From assembly GCF_964204645.1 (NCBI RefSeq), contig NC_134031.1, positions 7,113,001 to 7,177,000 on the forward strand: a DNA stretch of 64,000 nucleotides, read 5' to 3'. Source of the stretch: Tubulanus polymorphus (lineage: Eukaryota; Nemertea; Palaeonemertea; Tubulaniformes; Tubulanidae). The position numbers were made by a program, and so were the translations under genes. The notes under the pieces were generated by a model. That model had not been told where the DNA came from, ran no database searches, and was given only the letters and a program-made list of their open reading frames with translations. This document shows positions 11,617 through 22,700 of this stretch, in pieces. How positions within the stretch are numbered: the stretch's first letter is position 1; every line of letters starts with the position of its first letter.

Positions 11617-14600
11617 CATTCAATTCACCATTTAAAAGATATGCTGACTATGAGAAATACCTAAGTCCACTCATTGAAATAGAGCGTGTACGACCTCCTT
11701 CCGAGCCTACTAATCCGACTGATTTAACTTGAACAAACTGTTGATGAGTTTTTAAAGGTGATTGACTGATTATAACTCTTATTGTAGGCCATTCTACTAC
11801 TCATTATTCCCGCGGACCGGTGGTTATCAAACACCGTTCTGAAGGTGGTAAGTGTGACACTGCGCGCCACCTATTATTGTTACCGGTAACACACGTACGT
11901 GTAGACACTCGACATGATGTGTTTTTGTTGTATGTACGTAATTCTGCTGTGTACGCAACGAAACGGGGGTACGGTACGCGCCTGCAGGGGGCACCACTGT
12001 ACACACACACAATATGTGTCTATACAAACTCACAACCTACACAAATATGTATCTACGTGTGCATACGATGTTATACCTATTAAAATTCCATATTTGTGTC
12101 CAAAATCTAGGTTAGGGAGGAGGAAGGTATGATTATTATGGTCAGTTTATGGTGAGAATTGCATGTACTCAGTAAGCACCGTGGGTTGGTTCCGAGACCG
12201 AGAAGATATGGCTGATTTTGACGCTATATGACGCTGCTATAGATCCTCATTATTATTGGCTGATGTATTATCGATTTTTGCATTAATAATGAGCTTCTAT
12301 CGTACCACCTTATTTGTTATTGTAAATTTTGATTGTTTTTATTGTTATCGTCAGATGTTTTCTGACATTTTTCTCAATACCTATATGCAATAAATCATTT
12401 AATATAGATACAGTTTTTAAGCTCTTCGCCGTATATATGTGGTTCATACATGTCGTAAATGCACATGTGATGCGGAAATCTTTCGATTGTACATAATTAT
12501 GTATCGGTAGCCATATAGCAATAGCAAATGAATGGCAAACGAGAACAAGATATGTTTGATACAGCGTTATAACTGATAGAACAACATTGTAATGAATCAT
12601 AATACATTGTATGATTATAAGATAAAGCATAATACCCTATCTTATTGTTTATTTTTAAAGTCTTCGTGAAAATACGCGGTTTTCGATCTTTAGATTGATA
12701 TTCTTTTACCGAATCATCTCTACAGAGCGATGCTTTCAAACTATATTAATAAACGTGAACTTGTTGTATTAACTACCAGTTAAAACGTATATGATAATGA
12801 TGATTATATTTATTGCCGATTTCAATCTGCTTCGGAACTTGTAAAAAAAGGATTTCTCCGTGTTTAAATGCACCTCGTTATTCATTAATATGAATTGATT
12901 GATTTGTTAAATGAATTGAAAATTTATTCGTCAACTGTTTCAGATCATAGAGCAGTGCTCGTCAAATCATTATATATATATTTCAAAATGTAAGAGCGGA
13001 AACGAAGAAATTATTTTACTGAATCATTTTTCCAGCCAATAGCTCTGACCATTGTGAATCAAATGAAAATAATTGTTCTTTCTGCTGTTTATTCGAATGT
13101 ATACTGCTCTTTGGTTATAGAATTGTCCACTAGACTTGTTTATTGTGTATAGTTAGAATTTGTTCATAGAGGTTTGATTATTCAACGATGTTGCTCAAAT
13201 CTTTGTAAATTATCATTATTAGTCGATGCACATGGATTCTAGAATATTTCTCTCATGGTTCAATAAATAAAGATGCCGTTTATCGATTTAAAAGAAAAAG
13301 AAAACATTATTTATTTTTTTTTCTTGCCGATTCATCTTCGGGGCGCCCAATAATCTAACCAATTATCTTTTGGGCCAGTTGATAAATCATGAGTCCGATT
13401 TTTGAACCTCGAGTCAAATGGATATCACACAAGTCACCAAAAAGATCAGAAATTGCCCTTGATAATGCCACTATATCGGAACGAATGAAAAACATGGCAT
13501 TAAAACGAATTTGGTGTTATAAACAATGGTATTTCGATTGGATTTTAGTTATTCAAAAGCTCATTTGCAAAATTCTCTGAAAATATTGGCGTTTAGTGAG
13601 CACTGGCATTAGAAAGGATGGCGTCATAACCGACTTCGACAGTAGTTTTAACTGATGACTTGGTCACTACTATATACAGTACTTCAGCCGGATCTTGCTT
13701 GCCACAAGTGGAATCCTGGTTTCCCATAGAAGCGTTGAAGGTCCGTCGTTTCATAAACTGACACCATTAAATCGAGTTCACACCATCAGAGATGACATCT
13801 CTCCCTTTAAAGTATGTTGATGGATTCTAAGTGGTTCTGGTATTTATCCCTCGTCGTCACTTCTCGGTCATCTGTGATCTTCAACGAGATCGATTAAAAC
13901 CATTAAATCTTAACGCAATTGAATCAGGGCCAGATGCATAAGAAAATTGATATTTCATTGGATCTATTGGTTTTTCATCCGTTTTGACGTGCCTTTGGCT
14001 TCGACGACACAATACATCCATCTTCTAGCGGCCATACCCTTCAGTCGACCGAACAGGGTCACGGGGAAAGATTATATATAATTTGGGATTGATGAATCCT
14101 TCTTTTCGATCGATCTCGCAATGACACAAACACGTGTACCAAATTCAACGTCAATGGGCAATTATCCCGATTTCCGAGCAGACTGCGCCTAATTCGGTTT
14201 TCGTATCTAGTCGACTAGTGGTCGGAACTAATAACCGAATGCGCTTGATTTTTCGAACTTGTCTACTACCATGATAAAGTTCCGACCAATTAACATTCGG
14301 TTTCACTTAATTCGACTATAGTCGACTAACTCCGATAACCGCAGTTGGCCCTGGCAATGTGTTATTAAACCCGGCTATTCTCTCGAGTTGCGTCGATGGC
14401 CAATCCGATATAAATTGACGCGACTCCGCCTCCCAGTACGGCTAAAACGCATTTAAGGTGCATCAGGGACTTATAGGGACTAGGTTACTTTATATATTAG
14501 TAACGTAGTAAATGTCCATCGGAAAACATACAGCCAACTCTCAAAGACAGCCAACCCCGCCTAACACCAGCAACATCCGGAGATCGAAACGTGTGTCTTT

Positions 14601-15264
14601 GAACTAGTCATACCTCGATTTAACGCCACCCTTGGCGATTCCCGATTGTATATATCTAGTTACTCAACTTTTACGATGGCGGTAAATCGGGGAATATTGT
14701 AATACATTAGTATGGGATTGTACTAGGATATTACGCTGGCGGTATGCGAGGGGCGGTGGGTCAGAGCCGTCGGAAGGAATATTTCAGTGGCGAAGCTTAT
14801 TTCTGAAAGGGGGTGTGGAGGCCCTCCCCTAGAAATATTTAAAATTCAATCTCCGGAGATGCGTTTTGGCCCTTTTACGGTCTCATTCACAGAAGCATGA
14901 GAAGCCGTGAGCCAACCACCTAGTACAGAGAACGACGAGCTGCTACGCGGTACAGCGTGCGTTTGAAAAAAATTTTGTAAGGCAAAACATTGTTCCGTTC
15001 CGACGGCCCTGTGGGGTAATCCTCGTTCATTTTAGATGCGAATGTTGTTTTCAATGAAATCCAGGCGGTAGGCGATGTTGGCTGTAATCGAGGTTTGACT
15101 GTAGGCACAACTAACCGATGGACTTTTAGACGTCCATGGTCGTATTTAGAGTGCATCAATTACATAAACAAACAAAACACGTATATTTTCAATTGAAAAC
15201 GTTTAATTTTCTATTCTCGTATTCATACATACATAAGTTACACATAAGCAGTTACAAGCGCACA
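11617..15264. other. Intergenic region, no gene recognised
   Basis: Short ORFs are scattered on both strands but none has splice partners or recognisable homology. 11890-12060 is CG/GT-rich with small palindromes (ACGTACGTGT). 14700-14920 has G-rich text (GAAAGGGGGTGTGGAGGCCC) like that in the CAGGGGCGG repeats, but no clear ends. The rest is AT-rich and featureless to me. Confidence 0.6.
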
Positions 15265-18200
15265 TCACAAGTCAATCATTATTGGTTCACATAAATTCAA
15301 TCGTTCGCTCGGCTTTTTTACGATCTTTTTCGACTGGTTCCCGGTCGCTTTACCGCCGCTACCCGCCGGACCGGACTGCTGATCGCCTCCGTGTCGTTTC
15401 TTTAAATGCCATCGAAGCGACGATTGTTGTCTGGCGCGATACGGACAGTTATCGTGCGGACATTTCACCGGTTTTTCGTCGGTATGGCACCGCCTGTGAA
15501 CGGTCAGTTGGTATTTAGTGCGGAACGTTAGACCGCAATCGTCCCACGAACACGGGTGAAGTTTTTCGCGCGTGTGATGCACGCGTACGTGTTGATTGAG
15601 TTCGTCTTTGCTGAAGAACAAGGCGCGACACGTTTCGTAAGAACACGAAAACGGTTTGACACGCAGATGCACGCGATCGACGTGCTTCTTGCGCATCGCA
15701 GCCGAATTGAAGGCTTTTCCGCAACTTTCCACGTGATCGCACATGTACAGCTTACACGAATGAACGGAACGTTTATGTTTGTATAATCCGTGTTTTGTTT
15801 TGAACGCAGACAACTCGCAAAGATCACACGAGTAAAGCTTACTGTTTATTGAACGTTCTTTTATAGGTTTATCACGTTTCGATACAGCATCACGAATTAC
15901 ATATAAACAGTCTTCGTGATCGTTATTTTTTTCGTTGATAATAGACTGATCTGCTGTATCAGTTTGACTGGTAGACTGACTAGATAGACTGACTGTATCA
16001 GTTTGACTGACAGACTGAACAGGTACATCACTTTGACCAGTACGCTGACCAGATAAATCACTTAGACCTGCAGACTGGCTAGATGTATCAGTTTGACTGA
16101 CAGACTGAACAGGTACATCACTTTGACCAGTACGCTGACCAGATAAATCACTTAGACCTGCAGACTGGCCAGATGTATCAGTTTGACTGACAGACTGACC
16201 AGATACATCAGTTTGACCAGTACACTGACCTGATACATCGGTTTGACCTACAGTCTGACTATATCCATCAGTATGACCAGTATACTGACCAAATGCATCA
16301 TTTTGACCAGTACACTGACCAGATACATCGGTTTGACCTACAGTCTGACCAGATGCATCAGTATGACCAGTACACTGACCAGATGCATCATTTTGACCAG
16401 TACACTGACCAGATACATCAGTTTGACCTACAGCATGACCAGATACATCAGTTTGACATACAGACTGACCAGATACATCAGTTTGACCTACAGACTGACC
16501 AGATACATAAATATGACCAGTACACTGACCAGATGCATCTTTTTGACCAGAGCACTTACCAGATACATCAATTTGACCATCAGTTTGACCGATAAGCTGA
16601 TGAAATGCATCAGTTTGACTGAAAGACTGACCAGATACATCACTTTGACTGATAGGCTGACCAGCTACATAGATTAGGCCAACAGACTGACCAGATACAT
16701 CAGTTTGATCAGTACAATGACCAGATGCATTAGTTTGACCTACAGTCTGACCAGGTACATCCATTTGATTGAAAACCTTATTGGACTTATTAGTCCCTTT
16801 ATGATATACATGTACCCTATTCTTTATCTTGTTGTTAAATTGTTCAGGATTAGATGAATACAAATCACTAGATGATTCATCATCTATCGAAAAGGAGGCG
16901 ACGGTAGGAGAGCCCTTTACGCTATGATTGACATCAATATGATCACATTGATGATGATCACTCTCACTTTGAGTATTACTACGATCATGTTCTGCGCAAT
17001 CGGCTTCGCTTGCAGGTCCTAGGTGGCGCAGTGCCGTTCTTACTAACAAATCTAAAGCCATATCATCGTTTAAATCTTCCATATTCATATCCGACACTTC
17101 GCGAACACTTTGTCGATTCACCGAGCTGTCCTCGACAATGCCAACATCAGCAGCAGTCGAGCTGGTCGAATACTGATTGTCACTGACAACAACATCCTCC
17201 GATCTTGATTTGGTTGTTTTTCTCAAAGATCTCGGTCCGAAACTTTTCAACCTGAAAAACCGAATAACGAAGCTGTCGACGCTAACTTCTCGAATTTGAA
17301 AAGATCTTTCGATCAGAATGAATATCATACAAACCTTTTAATATCGAGTTGTTGATTTTCACAGTAGAGAATCAGTAAACTGATGAGAAATGCCGAAGTT
17401 CTGAGACTTGAATGATTCTGCAGTTTATAAAACCAATATTTTAGATCGGTTGAAACTTGTAAACATATGAATTCGTCGTCGGTGTTTTGTTGCTGTCTGC
17501 TGGTGTCCATATCTATGAATAAAACAAAGTTATCTGAATAACTCGACGTCAGGGTTCCTACAGATCATTCATTCCTGACTATATAAGGAGTTTTCAAGGA
17601 GTTTTAAAGGAAAAAGTTTCAAATTTTGAGGAAGTATCTGCATTGCCTTCATATCATAATAACAGTAAACTTGTACTGTTTATCTTGGTAAACCGTTAAT
17701 TCGGTGGTTTTGTAAGCGAACTTTTATCGTACACTACCTAGCACGGATTTATAATTTGGTAACCACCTAATCGGGTAAAAAGAAATCCTGGACCCAACTG
17801 AACCAATCTGATTTAGGGGTAGTCTACTGTCTGTACAAAACGAACTAGACAAAAATTAATGCAATATCTTGATATTTTCTAGGCCTAATTCTATATTTTG
17901 ATTGAAGGTTCGTACCTGAATGTATAGTATGACCATCAGAATTCAATCTTTTCTCAGCAATTTCCAATAACAGCGAAGTAAAAGATATATGCCCTTGATC
18001 TCCATAAGCTCGCTTCAATTTCTCCCATTTCTTTACATTTGATGCACCTGAAAAATCATCATAAAAGTATCATTCTAAATGTTTAAGCGGCTGGTAAGTA
18101 GTTGACTTTTAAGCAAGATTTCAAACAAGCAAAATACTACGGGCCAATATTAAAGAGCAGCTTTCTATGTGTCCAACTTTAAGTATAGTATCTAACTTAT

Positions 18201-18613
18201 AACTTCCATATTTCTGATCAGTTTTCTGATTCTTCTCTCTAGGTTAATTCACAACCTATATTAGGCCAACTAACCCTAAACCCAACTCCAATTTGACAAT
18301 CAATTATCAATAATTACCAGTCCAGTTATCATTCAGCAGTGTGCGGAGACTTACCTATGTAAATTCTCGACTTATTTTTTTCATCATCATCGAGTACTGA
18401 TTTTCTGCCAGCACCAGTTCTACGCCCACCTCGACCAGGACCAGCAGCAGCAGCGGCAGCGGCAGCGTCAGTAGTGGTAATGGGATCACTGTCCAAATCA
18501 GCACTCATCACCGAACAAGAAGAACTTGTTGAAGAAGCGCTGGTAGCTTTTTTCAGTGGCTTTTTTGCAGGCAGGCTTTTAATTTTTTTTTTCTTTCTAG
18601 AGATTTTAGCCAT
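15265..18613 (-). CDS. C2H2 zinc-finger protein with a long 10-residue tandem repeat
   Basis: Likely a nuclear DNA-binding protein. Four exons join in frame on the minus strand: 18613-18355, 18047-17916, 17512-17335 and 17251-15265, giving 851 residues. Order: a basic start (MAKISRKKKKIK) suited to nuclear localisation; a Ser-rich stretch and an eight-Ala tract; a segment with VKKWEKLKRAYGDQGHISF and a second helical segment (LKYWFYKLQNHSS), both unrecognised; an acidic/Ser-rich linker; about 28 copies of a SGQSVGQTDV-like decamer; then five C2H2 fingers. Fingers 2-5 have C-x4-C spacing as in TFIIIA/GLI-type fingers; the first has C-x2-C. The start is the first ATG in exon 1; an in-frame TTG lies upstream. 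The upstream half of the 17328-15265 open frame is intron. The family is not identified beyond C2H2. Confidence 0.85.
15940..16765 (-). repeat. 30-bp coding minisatellite in the zinc-finger gene
   Basis: About 28 imperfect 30-bp units encode variants of S-G-Q-x-x-G-Q-T-D-V. Near the C-terminal end a block of three units (90 bp; around 16001-16090 and 16091-16180) is itself duplicated almost exactly, which suggests recent unequal exchange. The units keep frame throughout. The antisense strand is also open for 144 codons (16243-16677), a by-product of the period being a multiple of three. Confidence 0.9.
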
Positions 18614-19747
18614 CGTTGACTTATTTTTCAAGATCAGATCATTACTAATCAGAAGAGTTTAATCAAACATGCTCTAGTCTAATAAACGTCAAAACGAGAA
18701 ACAAATTTATTTATTTTGTTTCGCTCACTGACCTTAACTGATATCGCTCGTTCGAGAAATTTGTGTCTTTTTAACCGTAAAAGTAGATGGCGCCAGTTAC
18801 GGCAAACGATTTTTCTAGCGCAAGCGCTCAAATCTATCAGATTTTGATGCAGTAAAAGTGACTAAAGATTCATCCCGATAGCTGCTGTATTTTTGTTATT
18901 AACAAGCGTTGAACATTTCTTTCAAAAACAGAGATATAATCAGAAAAGTCACGACCAAAGATTAGGCGCGCGCCATCTTGCGGGTGTTTTTGCACTCCTC
19001 ACCTCGCGTCAGTGTTTTTCGCGGTTGATTCGAAATTATTTTTTTAGGCCTATTCATCATAATCGCAGATTCTTACTTAACACACCGCACTGCTGAGGTA
19101 TCTCAGCTCCAGAGAAATGAACTAACTAATTGGTTAAAACTCAGTACCGGTACAACCGCGATGACGGCGACGACGTGTGGTTTGCCTATCGTCCCGTCCG
19201 TCGGCATCGCTGGACAGTGGACTCGTACCAAAAATAGGCTAATTTTGGGCCAACGATCTTGGAAGCACGGTATTTTAGGCCTACTCCCTTATTCCCTTAT
19301 TGACCTCTTTTGATCGAAGATGCCGATTTAATGAGCCGAACAGATACAGAAGTCAGAACTTAGACGATATATAGTTTTGAAATTTCAGGGGCGGACCCAG
19401 GCCCCAGGGAGCCCATGCTGGAAAAAGAGAGTTCATGTCAAATCATGAAAAGGGTGGCATGCCTTATCCGAATCGTGGTTTGTGTCCTCGCGCGAGCACC
19501 GAAGGTGTGGCTTTGCCTGTAGTGTAAGGGGGTGCGGGGGTCCTGCCCCAGAGAATTTTCCATGCTTTAAGCAGTAGATAGAGGCCTACTGTTGACTTTC
19601 GGCATGTCGATTTCGGAATTCTTCGTCTGTGTGGTTTTCGAAAGAGCACTTTCCCATAAAAAAGGGGCGTTCGAACCCCCACCCTCGTCCGCCCCTGGTT
19701 TTAATCTGGCTAATGATTTCATATTTCAGAGTTAGACGAAATTTTCG
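18614..19747. promoter_or_regulatory. Head-to-head intergenic region, probable bidirectional promoter
   Basis: The zinc-finger gene starts leftward at 18613 and the SIX6OS1-like gene rightward at 19748. Between them are GATGGCGCC (about 18786) and a GC-rich GCGCGCCATCTTGCGG (about 18967-18982), the latter containing a YY1-like CCATCTTG. An acceptor (atatttcag) at 19721-19729 puts the ATG of the right gene in an exon beginning at 19730, so a 5' UTR intron is likely. No TATA box is evident. Confidence 0.45.
19386..19697 (+). mobile_element. MITE, CAGGGGCGGAC family, complete copy
   Basis: It begins CAGGGGCGGAC (19386) and ends with the inverted GTCCGCCCCTG (19687-19697), 312 bp. The interior is G-rich and non-coding. 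I see no clean target-site duplication. It lies in the probable 5' UTR intron of the SIX6OS1-like gene. Relatives are at 26090, 26761-27021 and 34363-34686. Confidence 0.75.
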
Positions 19748-22700
19748 ATGGATTCCACATCGCAAGCAACGCCGACGGCAAATGCTGCGTCAGATCTGGA
19801 TAAGATAATAAAAAATCTGGGTATCTTCATCATTTTTAGATATCAAATACAAGTGATATATGATTATAGGCCTAAAATGACATTTGTATAGCTACTGGGT
19901 GTAGCCTATAGTAATTCCGCGTCCTTAATACATTTTAGAGTTCGAAAATCAACAATATGTCAAAACACTTGAACAAGAGAGTCAACATATTGAAGGTACA
20001 TTGATAACAAATTTGATTTATCTTTGTCCCTCTCAGTTTAGCTGCGACTTGATCAATGAATTTATTTTTTTTGTAGCATTGGAAAAGTCAATCGAAGATA
20101 AAAAACAGAAGACGCAAGAAATCTTACGTTCGACGAGTCAACTGGACGAGGACACAAAACGCTATCATAAACTTTTCACTGACCTCAGAGATAATCTAGA
20201 CAGGTGACATAAACGATACGAAATTTCGTTCGTTTTCATTTCGTTCCTTGCGAAAACACATGTAGGCATCGTTTACCATGTTTACCACGTAACCATACCA
20301 TATTTTTGACGAAATAGATTAAGTAAATTCGCCGCAGCAACTTAAAGAACAGAACCTGTCAAAAATCGGAAACTGGCCGCGGCAATCAAAAACAGCCTGG
20401 GACGCAGCCTGGGACGTTCTTTCGCAATTATAGGCCTCTTTGCGAATTATCGTTATCCAGTGGAATTTCTAAAATGCGTACAAAAAAACCATTCGGAAAA
20501 AAATGAAATTCAAACATTTGTTAATATAAACTAATTTACTAAAAACGTAGATATTGTTCGGGTGGTTATACATGTACTACAGTCGATAAAATGATAGGCC
20601 CCTACGAAAAAACAAGCATTTTAAGACAGAATAGATTAGCGATAACAAGTTAAATCTACCGGTGTTGTTTTAGCTCAGAACTTCAATCTATTCGATTCAA
20701 TCAACGTGAATATTGTAGGCCTTAGAATTTCAGCATAGGTCTAGCATTTTAGCAGTTTCGAGACTATCGATTCATTCTAGTAGTCATCTTCAAAGATACC
20801 TCTTCATTTTTAGTAGATTGTTTCAGTCAATATACACTTGCAGGAGCTTTATCTTTTATACACGTACGTCACTATTTTATGTGTATCTAAGGAAGATTGT
20901 ATCGTTAAATCAAATTTTGAACTTTTGTCGCATTTTCAGTATGAAGAGTACGTCGAGTTTATTGGCCGAACACGACGAAGCGATGCGACGTAAATTGGAA
21001 CAAGTTCGTCTGGATCGTGAACACGACGAGTGAGTTGCATTTGAGGATTTTCCCTCGGACGGCAGCTTCAGCTTGTGCACACTAATTCCTAGGATGCGGG
21101 GTCAAACTAATGCGAAAAATGTGAACAACTGTGAACAATGAATGTCTGCTTAGAAGATTGAAATGTGAAATCTGTGAAATTCATGAAAATGTGTATAAAA
21201 AATTTTATGACCCTTTTATGCCATATACAATGGAGGGAACTTGTACACAAGCTGTGTTAGAGTTTAAGAAATTTCAGTTCAATCTGACTGTCCGAATTGT
21301 CAGTAAACAATGTCATAATTAGAAAATGAAAGTGAAAAAAAGTGAAAAACCTGCAAAATTACGTATGTGCAAAAAATCCGAAAAATCTTGGGATTTTCCT
21401 ACTGTGAAAAATGTAAATAGCCAATTGTTAAGGGCACGGGAAAATTGCGACCACTTGCACCTTGTTCCCCTGCCTGGATTCACCCCTGAACGAAATCTGG
21501 AATTTCCTTATCATAATGCAGGCCTATATCGTCAGGATATTTTTTTTCAGACGCGAATTTATGACGACAATGCAACATTACGAAGAGCTCTGGCAGGATT
21601 ATAAACGCAAGTACGAAACGTTCCCGCTAGCTCAGACTTTACAGAAAAAACGGCAAGAGCTGCAATGCAAGGAAAGACGTTCGCGGGAACAACGAGCGAA
21701 ATGTGAGGAGTTGAATCAAGCTATCGAAGAACTTCGGTCGCACAGAAGTGAGCACTATACCTCAATATAAAACAAATAGGAAATTGCGAGAACATCTGAA
21801 CAAATTGATACCTTGTTTCTCACTTCTGCTGGTGCCTAAAGATTGGCCGCCTATCAATCTACCCTGTGCATTACTTTTCAATCTAGTTAACCATAACGGA
21901 CCGACTGCTATGGAAATGAAATGATTATAGATTTTATTGTAGTTTACAAAAGAGACCGATCTGGCCGATTAGGAGACACAAGGTATCATTTTTGTCTAGC
22001 CTTAACTCTATTTCACGTCGAATTTTCTTTTTTTCTTTGTTGCAGAAGAAAATGAACCTCCGTTTGAGAATTTCAAGGATTTCGTTGTCAAAATGTATGT
22101 TTTTATAGCTTTATTCTCTCCTCGTATCTATTCGGCAAAATAGATGACCTTCTTATTTTCGTCGATTGATCGTTACTTTCCTTGTTTGTTGAATACAGAG
22201 CAGAAGTTAAATTAAGCTCGTCGAAAATGGAAGAAACGTTGAAACTCGATCACAATGAATACGCGCGTTTAGAACAAGAAATTCAACGTCGCCAGGAAGA
22301 GAACAGGCGCAGACAACAGGTATATTTTGAATTCTAATTCATTTCAATTTCATCTTTATATTCTACAAGAATTACAAATATTTATAAATAATTATGCAGT
22401 TTATAAAGCATAAATTGATTGGGACTGAAATAAAGGAAACAAACTGATAATACATGTAGTTACAACTTTTCATTCAATGGCACAATAAAGAAAAAAGAGA
22501 ATAGAACAGAATTATGTATAGCCACCAATTGGCTAGACCCGATATATTTATGACGTAGTGCACACGTAGACATCCTTTCAAATATAATCATTAAAATTTA
22601 TCATAAATAAGATAAGAGTTATGAAATAGGCCTATAACTAATTACAAAATAAATGCCAAAATTCACAATTGTAATTGTTGTTATTTTGAAACGCCAATTT

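Noticed and set aside
11804-12083. Cluster of overlapping ORFs on both strands
   Set aside because: Alternating CG/GT-rich sequence gives several open frames. No homology, and outside the KCNAB coding exons.
16243-16677. 144-codon ORF antisense to the zinc-finger repeat array
   Set aside because: It is the complement of the 30-bp in-frame repeat, which leaves more than one frame open. The sense strand carries zinc fingers and splice sites.
15265-17328. Start of the zinc-finger protein at the first Met of the long open frame (MIFILIER)
   Set aside because: That part is intron sequence. A good acceptor at 17252 and three upstream exons with matching phases give the true N-terminus.
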